The notes: a model not told the origin generated them from the sequence alone. A stretch of DNA of 64,000 bases from Nocardioides silvaticus (GCF_003160695.1 NZ_QGDD01000002.1:434001-498000); one strand, 5' to 3'; counted from the stretch's first letter, positions 36,848 to 47,221 are shown. Program-made: numbers and translations.

Positions 36848-37602
36848 GCACCCTCGAGATCAAGGACCTGCACGTCCAGGTCACCACCGAGGACGGCCCG
36901 AAGGAGATCCTCAAGGGCGTCACGCTGACCATCAACGACGGCGAGACCCACGCGATCATGGGCCCCAACGGCTCGGGCAAGTCGACGCTCGCCTACTCGA
37001 TCGCGGGCCACCCGCGCTACGAGATCACCTCGGGCTCGGTCCTGCTCGACGGGGAGGACGTCCTGGAGATGTCGGTCGACGAGCGCGCCCGCGCCGGCCT
37101 GTTCCTCGCGATGCAGTACCCCGTCGAGGTGCCCGGCGTCTCGGTCGCCAACTTCCTCCGGACCGCGAAGACCGCCATCGACGGTGAGGCGCCGAAGCTG
37201 CGCACCTGGGTCAAGGACGTCAACGGCGTCATGGAGCGGATGAACCTCGACGCGTCGTTCTCGCAGCGCTCGGTCAACGAGGGCTTCTCCGGTGGTGAGA
37301 AGAAACGCCACGAGATCGCCCAGCTCGACCTGCTCGACCCGAAGGTCGCGATCCTCGACGAGACCGACTCCGGTCTCGACATCGACGCGCTCAAGGTCGT
37401 CTCCGAGGGCGTCAACCGGTTCCGCGAGCGGGACGGCAAGGGCGTCCTGCTGATCACGCACTACACGCGGATCCTGCGCTACATCCAGCCCGACTTCGTG
37501 CACGTGTTCGTCGACGGCCGCGTCGCCGACGAGGGTGGGCCGGAGCTGGCCGACGAGCTCGAGGCCAACGGCTACGAGAAGTACACCAAGGCCGCGGTCT
37601 GA
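36844..37602 (+). CDS. sufC: Fe-S cluster assembly ATPase SufC
   Basis: SufC is the ABC-type ATPase that drives shape change in SufBCD. The 252-residue protein has Walker A GPNGSGKSTL, a Q-loop region FLAMQYPVEVPGVS, signature FSGGEKKRHEIAQ, Walker B AILDETDSGLDIDAL (Asp-Glu-Thr-Asp, as usual in SufC) and switch His in LLITHYTRIL. It overlaps the Rieske ferredoxin gene by ATGA; sufS follows after 10 bases. Confidence 0.97.
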   Translation: MSTLEIKDLHVQVTTEDGPKEILKGVTLTINDGETHAIMGPNGSGKSTLAYSIAGHPRYEITSGSVLLDGEDVLEMSVDERARAGLFLAMQYPVEVPGVSVANFLRTAKTAIDGEAPKLRTWVKDVNGVMERMNLDASFSQRSVNEGFSGGEKKRHEIAQLDLLDPKVAILDETDSGLDIDALKVVSEGVNRFRERDGKGVLLITHYTRILRYIQPDFVHVFVDGRVADEGGPELADELEANGYEKYTKAAV

Positions 37603-37612
37603 GGTCCCGACC

Positions 37613-38863
37613 ATGACGACCCCGACCCTCCCCGGCCTGCTGCCCGAGCTCGAGGTGGTCCGCAAGGACTTCCCGATCCTCGAGCGGACGCTCGCGGGCG
37701 GGCAGCCGCTGGTCTACCTCGACAGCGCCAACACCTCGCAGAAGCCGCAGGTGGTGATCGACGCCATGGTCGACCACCTCGAGCGGCACAACGCGAACAT
37801 CGCGCGCGCCATGCACCAGCTCGGGGCGGAGTCGACCGGTGCGTTCGAGGAGGCCCGCGACAAGGTCGCGGCGTTCCTGAACGCGCCGTCGCGCAACGAG
37901 GTCGTCTTCACCAAGAACGCCACCGAGGCGCTCAACCTGCTGGCCCGCACGATCGACCTCGGCCCGGGCGACAACGTCGTCATCACCGAGATGGAGCACC
38001 ACTCGAACATCGTGTCGTGGCAGCTCGCGTGCGAGCGGTCCGGAGCGGAGCTGCGCTGGTTCGGGCTGACCGACGACGGCCAGCTGGACCTGAGCAACGC
38101 CGATCAGCTGGTCGACGAGAACACCAAGGTGGTCGCGTTCACCTGGGTCTCCAACATGCTCGGCACGATCAACCCGGTCGCCGACCTGACGGCGCGGGCC
38201 AAGGCGGCCGGCGCCCTCTCGGTGATCGACGCCTCACAGGCCGCGCCCCAGCTGCCCGTCGACGTGCAGGCGGTCGACTGCGACTTCCTCGTGTTCACCG
38301 GGCACAAGGTCTGCGGACCGACCGGCATCGGCGTCCTGTGGGGCCGCGAGGAGCTGCTCAACGGGCTGCCGCCGTTCCACGGTGGTGGCGAGATGATCGA
38401 GACCGTCACGATGGCCCGTTCGACGTACGCCAAGACGCCCCACCGCTTCGAGGCCGGCACCCCGCCGATCGTCGAGGCGGTCGGCCTCGGCGCCGCGGTG
38501 GACTACCTCGGCCACCTGGGCCTCGACGCGATCCACGCCCACGAGCAGGCGATCACCGGCTATGCGCTCGAGGGCCTGGCCACCGTGCCCGGCCTCACCG
38601 TGCTCGGTCCGACTGACGCCACGCAGCGCGGGGGCGCGATCGCCTTCGAGCTCGAGGGCGTGCACCCGCACGACATCGCGCAGGTGCTCGACTCGCGCGG
38701 CGTCGCCGTCCGTGCCGGCCACCACTGCGCCAAGCCCGCGCACGCTCGTTTCGGCGTCCAGAGCTCGACGCGCATGTCGTCGTACCTCTACACGACGCCG
38801 GCCGAGATCGACGCCCTGGTCGAGGCCCTGGAATACACCCGCTCGTACTTCAAGTTGGGTTGA
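37613..38863 (+). CDS. sufS: Cysteine desulfurase SufS
   Basis: This PLP enzyme takes sulfur from cysteine for Fe-S assembly. The 416-residue protein has YLDSANTSQKPQVVIDAM, VVFTKNATEALNLLA, TEMEHHSNIVSWQL, the PLP Lys in FTGHKVCGPTGIGVLWG, and the active Cys in RAGHHCAKPAHARFGV. The frame is open from 37535, but ATG 37613 fits the family start. It is followed directly by sufU, its usual sulfur-acceptor partner in Gram-positives. Confidence 0.96.
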   Translation: MTTPTLPGLLPELEVVRKDFPILERTLAGGQPLVYLDSANTSQKPQVVIDAMVDHLERHNANIARAMHQLGAESTGAFEEARDKVAAFLNAPSRNEVVFTKNATEALNLLARTIDLGPGDNVVITEMEHHSNIVSWQLACERSGAELRWFGLTDDGQLDLSNADQLVDENTKVVAFTWVSNMLGTINPVADLTARAKAAGALSVIDASQAAPQLPVDVQAVDCDFLVFTGHKVCGPTGIGVLWGREELLNGLPPFHGGGEMIETVTMARSTYAKTPHRFEAGTPPIVEAVGLGAAVDYLGHLGLDAIHAHEQAITGYALEGLATVPGLTVLGPTDATQRGGAIAFELEGVHPHDIAQVLDSRGVAVRAGHHCAKPAHARFGVQSSTRMSSYLYTTPAEIDALVEALEYTRSYFKLG

Positions 38864-39318
38864 TGATGACTGCACAGAACTTGGATGCCCTGTACCAGGA
38901 GATCATCCTCGACCACTACAAGAACCCGCACGGCAAGGGCCTGCGGGACGCGTTCGAGGCCGAGGTCCACCACGTCAACCCGACCTGCGGCGACGAGGTG
39001 ACCCTGCGGGTGCACCTCGACGACGGGGTCGTCGCGGACGTGTCGTACGACGCGCTCGGCTGCTCCATCTCGCAGGCGTCGGCCTCGGTCCTCTACGACC
39101 TCGTCGTCGGGAAGCCCGTCGACGAGGCGCTCGCCCTGCACGAGGAGTTCCTGGCCCTGATGCAGGGCAAGGGCGAGGTCGAGCCCGACGAGGACACCCT
39201 GGAGGACGCGATCGCGTTCGCGGGTGTCGCCAAGTTCCCGGCGCGCGTGAAGTGCGCGCTGCTGTCGTGGATGGCCTGGAAAGACGCCACCGTTCAAGCC
39301 GGAGGAAACGATGCCTGA
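38863..39318 (+). CDS. sufU: SufU family zinc-dependent sulfurtransferase (IscU-like)
   Basis: SufU accepts sulfur from SufS and passes it to SufBCD. The 151-residue protein has LYQEIILDHYKNPHGKGL, the first Cys in VNPTCGDEVTL, the second in YDALGCSISQASAS and the third in ARVKCALLSWMAWKDA, plus the SufU-specific insert between Cys 2 and Cys 3. ATG 38863 shares its A with the sufS stop; ATG 38866 is also possible. It overlaps the next gene by eight bases. Confidence 0.95.
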   Translation: MMTAQNLDALYQEIILDHYKNPHGKGLRDAFEAEVHHVNPTCGDEVTLRVHLDDGVVADVSYDALGCSISQASASVLYDLVVGKPVDEALALHEEFLALMQGKGEVEPDEDTLEDAIAFAGVAKFPARVKCALLSWMAWKDATVQAGGNDA

Positions 39319-39679
39319 CCACAGCGACCTGCCCGACGTGCCCGAGGCCACCGGAGCGGTCGGCACGTCGACCACGACGGTCGACGACGTCACCGAGGCG
39401 ATGAAGGACGTCGTCGACCCCGAGCTCGGCATCAACGTCGTCGACCTCGGCCTGGTCTACGGCGTGCACCTCGACGACGACACCAACGTCGTCCTCGACA
39501 TGACCCTCACCTCGGCGGCCTGCCCGCTGACCGACGTGATCACGGACCAGACCGAGTCCGCCCTCGAGGGCCTCGTGAAGGACGTCGCGATCAACTGGGT
39601 CTGGATGCCGCCGTGGGGCCCGGACAAGATCACCCCCGACGGCCGTGAGCAACTGCGGGCGCTGGGCTTCAACGTCTGA
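39311..39679 (+). CDS. sufT: MIP18/DUF59 family metal-sulfur cluster assembly factor (SufT-like)
   Basis: The 122-residue protein has the DUF59 core DVVDPELGINVVDLGLVYGV and MTLTSAACPLTDVI with its conserved Cys, then WMPPWGPDKITPDGREQLRALGF. SufT-type proteins help in maturing Fe-S enzymes. An ideal GGAGG site lies just before ATG 39311, inside the end of sufU, so it is the last gene of the suf operon. The gap that follows has only a 5-bp hairpin (39686-39698). Confidence 0.93.
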   Translation: MPDHSDLPDVPEATGAVGTSTTTVDDVTEAMKDVVDPELGINVVDLGLVYGVHLDDDTNVVLDMTLTSAACPLTDVITDQTESALEGLVKDVAINWVWMPPWGPDKITPDGREQLRALGFNV

Positions 39680-39790
39680 CACGGACGCACAGCGTGCGCC
39701 CTGGCGGCGTTGTCGTCAGTCGACGGCCCGCTTCGCTTGACGGCCGCCTCCTTCCTCCGCCTTGCCAGGCCACACGCTGAGCGCCCGTGC

Positions 39791-40297
39791 TCAGACGTTT
39801 GCGCGGTACTCCTCGTCGGTGTAGCGGCGCAGCTTCCGCAGGAACCACCGGAACGCCAGGTTCATGACCGGCTTGCCCAGGGGAGTGACGAACCTCGACG
39901 GCCCGGTGACCTCCAGCGCGAGCGTCCAGGTGAGCCGGCAGCCGCCGTCGGTGCGGATGACGTCGTAGCGCTCGGCGAACGCGCGGATCGTCCGCTCCGA
40001 GGCGGCGTTGAAACGGAACGCCATCCGGGTTGGCGGCTCCCAGAGCAGGAACTCCTCGTCACCGACCAGGCCTCCGAGCATGTGGACGGTCCGGGTGGTG
40101 CCGACGCCGCGCGGGGGAGCGCTGGTCCAGGTGACCTTGGTGATGACCTTCGCCCAGTGCGGCCAGGCGTCGGCGTCCTCGAGGACCTCGAAGAGCTGCT
40201 CGGGCGTGATCGCCAGGTCGACGCTGTTGGCGTAGCGGAAGCGGGCGGTGTCGACGAAGTCGACGCCGACCGGCTCGCAGGGGTGCATCTCGGTCAC
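39791..40297 (-). CDS. SRPBCC family protein A
   Basis: The 168-residue protein has the polyketide cyclase/START-like pattern: FRYANSVDLAITPEQLFEVL near the start, DADAWPHWAKVITKVTW, TTRTVHMLGG and EPPTRMAFRFNAAS, ending in a helix FRWFLRKLRRYTDEEY. Such proteins bind hydrophobic ligands in a helix-grip cavity. It is a close paralog of the next gene in the same direction. GTG 40297 is used as start; ATG 40288 is possible. A KstR-type inverted repeat lies ten bases upstream, suggesting control by a steroid/lipid-responsive regulator. Confidence 0.82.
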   Translation of the reverse strand: MTEMHPCEPVGVDFVDTARFRYANSVDLAITPEQLFEVLEDADAWPHWAKVITKVTWTSAPPRGVGTTRTVHMLGGLVGDEEFLLWEPPTRMAFRFNAASERTIRAFAERYDVIRTDGGCRLTWTLALEVTGPSRFVTPLGKPVMNLAFRWFLRKLRRYTDEEYRANV

Positions 40298-40306
40298 CCG
40301 ACCATG

Positions 40307-40322
40307 CTAGAACAAGTTCTAG
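40307..40322. promoter_or_regulatory. KstR-type operator between the SRPBCC genes
   Basis: CTAGAAC-AA-GTTCTAG is a perfect inverted repeat with 7-bp arms. Its core fits the KstR consensus TNNAACNNGTTNNA at all fixed positions. It lies nine bases upstream of SRPBCC gene A and overlaps the stop codon of gene B. KstR is a TetR-family repressor of cholesterol and lipid catabolism genes in actinobacteria; binding here is inferred. Confidence 0.6.
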
Positions 40323-40819
40323 TTATCTAGGCGTGCGTCCGTGTAGCGCCGGAGGCGGCGGAGGAACGACGCGAAGAGCGCGTCGAGACCGCCGTGAACG
40401 AGCCGCATCGGCGGTCGGAGGGCGTCGGGCACGTCGATGCCGACCGACCAGGTGAGCCGACACCCGCCGGGAACCGGCTCGACGTCGTACTGCTCGGAGA
40501 ACGCGGTGACCAGCCGCGTCGACACCGCGTTGAACCGGAACGCGATCCGACGGGGCTCGTCCCAGGTGAAGAACTCCTCCTCACCGACGATCCGGCCGCG
40601 GAGGTGGACGGTCCGCGTGGTGCCCGGTCCGAACGGACGAGGGCTGGTCCAGACGACCTCGGTCAGCGCCTTCACCCAACGCGGCCACGCTTCGGCGTCG
40701 TGGAAGACGTCGAAGAGCTGTTCGGGCGTGATCGCGAGGTCGACGCTGTTGGTGAAGCGCAGCGGGGCGGTCTCGACGAAGCGGTCGTCGACCCGCTGGA
40801 GGTCGCGCATGCGGGGCAC
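40319..40819 (-). CDS. SRPBCC family protein B
   Basis: The 166-residue protein is a paralog of SRPBCC protein A: LRFTNSVDLAITPEQLFDVF, DAEAWPRWVKALTEVVW, GTTRTVHLRG, EPRRIAFRFNAVS and a C-terminal FASFLRRLRRYTDARL align along the whole length. The start is GTG 40819, with TAGGCT (complement of 40826-40831) six bases before it, the leaderless pattern of this window. It is divergent from acVLRF1. Its ligand is unknown. Confidence 0.82.
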   Translation of the reverse strand: MPRMRDLQRVDDRFVETAPLRFTNSVDLAITPEQLFDVFHDAEAWPRWVKALTEVVWTSPRPFGPGTTRTVHLRGRIVGEEEFFTWDEPRRIAFRFNAVSTRLVTAFSEQYDVEPVPGGCRLTWSVGIDVPDALRPPMRLVHGGLDALFASFLRRLRRYTDARLDN

Positions 40820-40857
40820 GCCGAGAGCCTAGGGCCCGCGTCGGTAGCGTCGTCCCC

Positions 40858-41466
40858 ATGGCTCGCGTCCTCGTCCCGCCGGCGCGGCTGGAACGGTGGG
40901 TCGCCAACTTCGCCGACCGCCACGGCGCGACCGCTCTGGCGGTCACCGCAGGAGCCCTTCGCGGCGATGCCGAGGACGGGTCGTGGTTCACCGCGGCGCT
41001 CCCGTTCGACCGGACGTACTCCGGCCCGGCCGAGGTCGCAGCCGTGGTCACGGAAGCTGCGGCCCCGCCGGACTGGGGCGTGCTGCTCGTCCGCAAGGGC
41101 GGGTTCGCGGTCGCCAGGCTGTCGGGGAAGCGGCTGCAGGAGTCGAAGGTCGGCCAACGGCACGTCCAGGGCCGCACCAAGGCCGGCGGTCAGTCGCAGC
41201 AGCGGTTCGCCCGCCGGCGCGACAACCAGGCCCGCGAGGCGTACGGCGCTGCCGCGGACCATGCCGCGCGGATCCTGACGGAGCTCACGGGCCCGCTCGT
41301 GACCGGCGGCGACCACGCGGCCGTCGGCGCCGTGCTGACCGACCCACGGCTGGCCGGCCTGACCGTCGTCGAGCCGTGGCTCGCCGTACCCGATCCGCGC
41401 CGTGCGGTCCTGGACGCCGCGATCGGCGACGCCCAGGCGCTGCAGGTCGACGTGGAGAACGCCTAG
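40858..41466 (+). CDS. acVLRF1 family peptidyl-tRNA hydrolase
   Basis: This is the actinobacterial member of the Vms1/VLRF1 release-factor-like family, which cleaves peptidyl-tRNA on stalled large ribosomal subunits. The 202-residue protein carries the diagnostic stretch KVGQRHVQGRTKAGGQSQQR followed by FARRRDNQA, with the Gln residues of the catalytic loop, and the preceding WGVLLVRKGGFAVARLSG. ATG 40858 follows TAGCGT (40845-40850) by seven bases, again leaderless in form. No other rescue factor is adjacent. Confidence 0.9.
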   Translation: MARVLVPPARLERWVANFADRHGATALAVTAGALRGDAEDGSWFTAALPFDRTYSGPAEVAAVVTEAAAPPDWGVLLVRKGGFAVARLSGKRLQESKVGQRHVQGRTKAGGQSQQRFARRRDNQAREAYGAAADHAARILTELTGPLVTGGDHAAVGAVLTDPRLAGLTVVEPWLAVPDPRRAVLDAAIGDAQALQVDVENA

Positions 41467-41473
41467 CGTCGGG

Positions 41474-42220
41474 TCAGTTGGCCAGGGCCTTCGCGAAGGC
41501 GTCGGTCGCGACGTCCACCGGGTTCGGCAGCGTGGAGGTGTCGAACTGCGGCGCGGAGGCGAACTGCGTCGCCAGGACGATCCGTCCCGCCAGCGTCGCG
41601 ACGACCACGCCGTTGAAGCCGTCGGCGGTGATCTCCCACGCGGTGCTGGACCCGATGCCGCTCGCGCCGTTGACCTGGGCCGTCACGTCCTGGGCGGCGC
41701 CGATCGTGACGGGCGCGCCGTCGCTGCTGCCCTCGGTGCACGCCAGGCCCGCCGTGGCGAGGCCGAACGCCTCGGCGGCCTCCTCCTCGGTCGCGTAGAT
41801 CGCGATCTCCTCCTGCATCGCGACGTCGCCGCTGTTGTGGTCGATCTGGGTGCCGCCCTGCACCTGCGGCGGCACCTGCTCGTCGACCGGTGTGCCCTCC
41901 GGGTCGCACAGCGGCGGGGAGGACTCGTCGGTGTAGGCGCCGAGCAGGAAGTCCGGCCCGACCTCCTCTGGCGTCAGGAGCGCGGCCTCGACCTGCTCCT
42001 GGGTGATGTCGCCGGTGTCCGTCGGATCCATCGGGGTGACGTCGGTCGGCGACGCCGTGTCCGTGGGGGAGGTCGACTCGGTGGTCTCGGTCGAGGCCTC
42101 GACCGTGACGGTCTCGGTCGTCTCTTCGTCGGCGTCGCCGTCCCCGTCGTCGCCGCAGCCGGCGAGGAGGGTGGAGAGCGTCAGGAGGGTCGCGACGGAC
42201 GCGACGCGGATGGAGCGCAT
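41474..42220 (-). CDS. Secreted lipoprotein of unknown function (sensor-domain-like)
   Basis: The 248-residue product has a signal peptide MRSIRVASVATLLTLSTLLAGC with lipobox LLAGC, then a Thr/Asp/Glu-rich linker (about 24-75), then a soluble domain with two Cys residues (CDPEG and LACTEG) likely to pair. The pattern LTPEEVGPDFLLGAY and the Ala/Gly-rich fold loosely resemble PknH-type extracellular sensor domains, not firmly. TACCTT (complement of 42228-42233) ends seven bases before the ATG. It is convergent with acVLRF1. Confidence 0.75.
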   Translation of the reverse strand: MRSIRVASVATLLTLSTLLAGCGDDGDGDADEETTETVTVEASTETTESTSPTDTASPTDVTPMDPTDTGDITQEQVEAALLTPEEVGPDFLLGAYTDESSPPLCDPEGTPVDEQVPPQVQGGTQIDHNSGDVAMQEEIAIYATEEEAAEAFGLATAGLACTEGSSDGAPVTIGAAQDVTAQVNGASGIGSSTAWEITADGFNGVVVATLAGRIVLATQFASAPQFDTSTLPNPVDVATDAFAKALAN

Positions 42221-42225
42221 GGCCG

Positions 42226-42705
42226 TCAAGGTAGTGGATCGGGGCCCTGCGCGAGGCTCGTCGTGAAGAACAGGCTGTTCGGGTCGGGGACGTAGGACCC
42301 GAACGGGCCGCACGTGGTGAAGCCGCGGGAGACGTAGAGCGCCCAGGCCGGCGCGAAGAACTCCTGCGTCCCTGTCTCCAGGCTGAGCCGCTGGTAGCCC
42401 CGCTCGCGCGCGACGGAGACCACGTGGTCGAGCAGCCGCCCGGCCACACCACGGCGACGCGCGACCGCCTCCGTCCGCATCGACTTGATCTCGGCATGCC
42501 GGGGGTCGAGCTCCTTGAGCGCTGCACAGCCGAGCAGCAGCCCGTCGTCGCGCAGCGTCCAGAAGGTGAGGCCGGGACCCACCAGCGCGTGCGGGTCGAG
42601 CGCGTGCACGCTCTCCGGCGGCGAGGTGGCCCTCATGTCGGCGAGGTGCTCCTCGAGCAGTCGTACGACGTCGTCGCGCAGCGGGTCGTCGACGGAGATC
42701 TGCAT
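42226..42705 (-). CDS. GNAT family N-acetyltransferase
   Basis: The 159-residue protein has the acetyl-CoA binding motif A as MRTEAVARRRGVAGRLLDHV, followed by RERGYQRLSLETG and a C-terminal AWALYVSRGFTTCGPFGSY, typical of the PA4866/YafP-like branch. ATG 42705 is chosen because GGGAGG lies nine bases upstream; a GTG at 42726 would add seven residues. The substrate cannot be told. It ends five bases before the ATG of the lipoprotein gene, which has its own promoter signal. Confidence 0.88.
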   Translation of the reverse strand: MQISVDDPLRDDVVRLLEEHLADMRATSPPESVHALDPHALVGPGLTFWTLRDDGLLLGCAALKELDPRHAEIKSMRTEAVARRRGVAGRLLDHVVSVARERGYQRLSLETGTQEFFAPAWALYVSRGFTTCGPFGSYVPDPNSLFFTTSLAQGPDPLP

Positions 42706-42755
42706 GGGTGCCAGCCTCCCATCCACGACGGCCGGGATCGGCTAGCGTCCACCTC

Positions 42756-43655
42756 ATGTGGCAGCCCGAGCCCGACTGGGTCGCGCTCCCGGGTGGCTCC
42801 GGTACGTCGACGGTGGGTGTCTGGCGGACGGCGCTCGGGGGTCGTCCCGTGGTGGTCAAGCGACTCGCAGCGCCCGGACCCGGCGACCCCGCGGCCCTCT
42901 CCGAACCGGGGCACATCGGCTACTGGCGGCGCGAGGCCGACGTGGTGCTCACCGGGCTCACCGACACCACGCCCGGCCTGCGGGGCGCGCCGGCCTCGGC
43001 GGAGGCGGACGAGGACGGCATCACGATCGTGCGGGACTGGGTCGAGGACGCCGCGTCGAGCGGGCTGTTCCTGGCGCTCTGCATGGGCCGGTTCGCCGCG
43101 GGTGTCCTGCCGGACGCCCGCTTCCTCGCCTGCTCGCTGATGCGCGACCGGATGGAGCGGGTCGAGCGCCACGGCGGCTGGCCGACCCTCGACCGCACCA
43201 CGGTCGCCGACGTCGCCGACCACCTGTGGCGCCACCGCGACTCGATGCTCGACCTTCTCGACGACCTGCCCCAGGTGCCGCAGCACGGCGACCCGACCGG
43301 GCGGAACCTGCCCGGCCGCGAGGGCGACGACGCGGTCGCGATCGACTGGGGAACCCTCGGCACCGGCCCGGTCGGCGGCGACCTCGGTTACTTGTCGCTC
43401 TCCTCCCGCGAGGGGTTCGAGCCGCTGCTCGACGCCTACCTGCTGGGCTTCCCCGAGGCGGACCGCGACCAGGTGGTGCTCGGGGCCCAGGTCGTGGCCG
43501 TCTACACCGCGCTCAACCGCGCGGAGTGGGCGCTGGCACGGGTGGCGACGGGGGAGGGCGCGCTGGCGTCGAAGTACCGTCACCCCTCGGTCGCGCCGCA
43601 CCTGCGGGCGCTGCAGCGACAGTTCCCGCACATGGAAGCGTTGTTGGCGCTCTGA
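42756..43655 (+). CDS. Aminoglycoside/choline kinase-like phosphotransferase
   Basis: The 299-residue protein has an APH-type kinase core: a nucleotide-binding region with VVVKRLAAPG (Lys for ATP), the catalytic loop QHGDPTGRNL with Asp and Asn, and VAIDWGTLGTGPVGGDLGYL with the metal-binding Asp. Proteins of this kind act on small molecules; resistance should not be assumed. ATG 42756 is preceded by TAGCGT (42743-42748) with a seven-base gap. Confidence 0.82.
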   Translation: MWQPEPDWVALPGGSGTSTVGVWRTALGGRPVVVKRLAAPGPGDPAALSEPGHIGYWRREADVVLTGLTDTTPGLRGAPASAEADEDGITIVRDWVEDAASSGLFLALCMGRFAAGVLPDARFLACSLMRDRMERVERHGGWPTLDRTTVADVADHLWRHRDSMLDLLDDLPQVPQHGDPTGRNLPGREGDDAVAIDWGTLGTGPVGGDLGYLSLSSREGFEPLLDAYLLGFPEADRDQVVLGAQVVAVYTALNRAEWALARVATGEGALASKYRHPSVAPHLRALQRQFPHMEALLAL

Positions 43656-43669
43656 CCTAGGTTGCGTCC

Positions 43670-44605
43670 ATGACCCGTCGTGCCCTCGCGGGCGTGCTCG
43701 TCGCCGCCCTGGTGACGACGGCGTGCTCCACCGACCCGGAGGAGAGGACCGCGCCGGCGCAGGCCCCGCGGCCCGCGCCGGCGAAGAAGCTCCCCGGCGC
43801 GGTCGTCGACACGGTCGGCGTCGCGTCGTTCAACGTCTACCGGCACCTCCCACGCCGGGACGCGATGGCGGACGCGTTGCGGCTCACCCGGGACGACCGG
43901 GTCGACGTGATCGGCTGGCAGGAGACGCGCGCGGACTACTTCCCCGACGTACGACGCCGCCTGGAGGGCAAGGGCTGGGACACCTGGCAGCTCTGGGAGC
44001 CGGACGGCCCGTTCTGGCTGGCGGTCTCGTGGCGCCGTGCCGACTACGAGCTGGTGGACGGTGCGTGGACGGAGGTGCACGGCGGTGCCGGGAAGCAACG
44101 CACCGACCTGCCCTATCCGCCGCGCGGATACGTGGTCGTGACCCTGCGGCACCGGGACAGCGGCCGGTTGCTCACCGTCGTCGACACCCACCTCAACCAG
44201 GGCATCGAGACCGGCGACGGCTTCACCGACCGGGTCAACGCGGACGACGCCAAGGAGCACCTGCGCGAGCTCGCGGACGTCTGGGACGAGGTGCCCGGAG
44301 ACCTGGTGGTCGGCACCGGCGACTTCAACTTCGACCACGCCGACGACGTCGCGGCCCGCCCCGAGGGCGGCATCCTCGACACGCAGGACGGCCACGCGAC
44401 CTCGTCGTACGACGTGCTCGGGCTGGGCGGCGTCGAGCCGACCAGGGGCGACCGGTGGATCGACTACGTCTGGATCGCCGATCGCACGCTGCGGGTCCGG
44501 GCGCGGGACGAGGGCACCGGCCAGTTCGTCGAGCACCGGTCGCTCGACGGCTACGCCTCCGACCACCGGCCGCTGGTGGCGCAGATCCGGTGGTACGACC
44601 GCTGA
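43670..44605 (+). CDS. Lipoprotein of the endonuclease/exonuclease/phosphatase (EEP) superfamily
   Basis: The 311-residue product has a signal peptide ending in lipobox VTTAC, a Pro/Ala-rich linker and an EEP fold with the expected catalytic blocks in order: VASFNVYRHL, GWQETRADYF, VDTHLN, GTGDFNFDH and YASDHRPLVAQI. These metal-dependent enzymes cleave phosphodiesters or phosphomonoesters (nuclease, sphingomyelinase or inositol phosphatase types). Surface exposure suggests nutrient scavenging or a role outside the cell. TAGGTT (43658-43663) ends six bases before ATG 43670. Confidence 0.85.
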   Translation: MTRRALAGVLVAALVTTACSTDPEERTAPAQAPRPAPAKKLPGAVVDTVGVASFNVYRHLPRRDAMADALRLTRDDRVDVIGWQETRADYFPDVRRRLEGKGWDTWQLWEPDGPFWLAVSWRRADYELVDGAWTEVHGGAGKQRTDLPYPPRGYVVVTLRHRDSGRLLTVVDTHLNQGIETGDGFTDRVNADDAKEHLRELADVWDEVPGDLVVGTGDFNFDHADDVAARPEGGILDTQDGHATSSYDVLGLGGVEPTRGDRWIDYVWIADRTLRVRARDEGTGQFVEHRSLDGYASDHRPLVAQIRWYDR

Positions 44606-44615
44606 GGAGAGCGGG

Positions 44616-45554
44616 TCAGCGGGGGACCTGGACGCTGTCCACGTCGAAGGTGGCGCAGTCCTCCATCGAGTCGGCCTCATAGCCGACCGTGAACCAGTAC
44701 TGGCGCTGCGCCGACGACCCGTGCGTCCACGCCTCCTCCTGCACCTGACCCTGGGTCTTGCGCTGGATGTAGTCGTCGCCGACGGCCGCGGCGGCGTCGA
44801 GGCCGAGCTTGAGGTCCTGCTCGGTGATTTCGCTGATGATCACCTCGCCGTTGTCGTCCTCGATGGTGGGCGCCGCCTTGGCCCACATCCCCGCGAAGCA
44901 GTCGGCCTGCAGCTCCAACCGGACCCCGGGGCTCTCGGGACCGGTCTGCTGCGACTTCACCCGGGCCATGTCGCCGATGACGTTGGAGATGTGGTGCCCG
45001 TACTCGTGGGCGAGGACGTACATCTCGACGAAGAGACCGTCGGGGCCGCCCAGCTGGTCCTCCAGCACCTGGTCGAAGAACCGGGTGTCGAGGTAGATCG
45101 ACTCGTCCGGCGGGCAGTAGAACGGGCCGACGTCGGAGGACGCGTTGCCGCAGCCGGTGCTGACGGAGCCGCTGAACGTATAGAGGCCGTCGACCGGCCG
45201 GAAGCCGTCGATGTCCTGGGACTCCCAGAAGCCGGTGAGCGTGTTCTCAGTGGCGACCCGGGCGCAGTCGCGGTTGTCGTTGGCGTCCCCACCGGACTCG
45301 CAGGCGTCGTAGGTGAGGAGCTTGGGGGCGTTGCTGGCCGAGCCGCCGCCGGAGCCGCCGCCGAGGATGTCGATGCCCGTGCACTGCGCGAGGATCACCA
45401 GGGCGATCACGAGCACCAGCCCGCCGATGCCGCCTTTCCCACCGATGCCGCCGGGGATGGGGATGCGCATCCCGGTGGCGCCACCACCGCCACTCCTGCC
45501 GACGTCGCGGACGCGAGACCTGTCGAGCCGAGCCTTCGGATTGAATCGCACCAC
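44616..45554 (-). CDS. YpfJ family neutral zinc metallopeptidase
   Basis: The 312-residue protein has a short cytoplasmic start (FNPKARLDRSRVRDVGR), a Gly-rich stretch, one membrane segment (about residues 40-58) and an exported domain with FYCPPDESIYLDTRFFDQV, the zinc motif AHEYGHHISN, and VRLELQADCFAGMWA with the third ligand. The family is a putative zinc protease of unknown target. GTG 45554 is preferred since TAGGGT (complement of 45562-45567) ends seven bases upstream; GTG 45563 and 45551 are alternatives. Cys pairs in the exported domain probably form disulfides. Confidence 0.88.
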   Translation of the reverse strand: MVRFNPKARLDRSRVRDVGRSGGGGATGMRIPIPGGIGGKGGIGGLVLVIALVILAQCTGIDILGGGSGGGSASNAPKLLTYDACESGGDANDNRDCARVATENTLTGFWESQDIDGFRPVDGLYTFSGSVSTGCGNASSDVGPFYCPPDESIYLDTRFFDQVLEDQLGGPDGLFVEMYVLAHEYGHHISNVIGDMARVKSQQTGPESPGVRLELQADCFAGMWAKAAPTIEDDNGEVIISEITEQDLKLGLDAAAAVGDDYIQRKTQGQVQEEAWTHGSSAQRQYWFTVGYEADSMEDCATFDVDSVQVPR

Positions 45555-45622
45555 GATCAGCACCCTAGGGGATCGGCTCGTTTGGGCCCGCGAGCCGTGA
45601 CCGTGGGAGAATCGACCACGTC

Positions 45623-47221
<1,599 letters not shown>

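Noticed and set aside
39686-39698. Hairpin CGCAC-AGC-GTGCG after the suf operon as a terminator
   Set aside because: The stem is only 5 bp in GC-rich DNA and no supporting feature follows, so it was not listed as a feature.
40319-40819. SRPBCC protein B as a pseudogene copy of A
   Set aside because: It is full length with its own promoter box and no frame damage; the two look like maintained paralogs.
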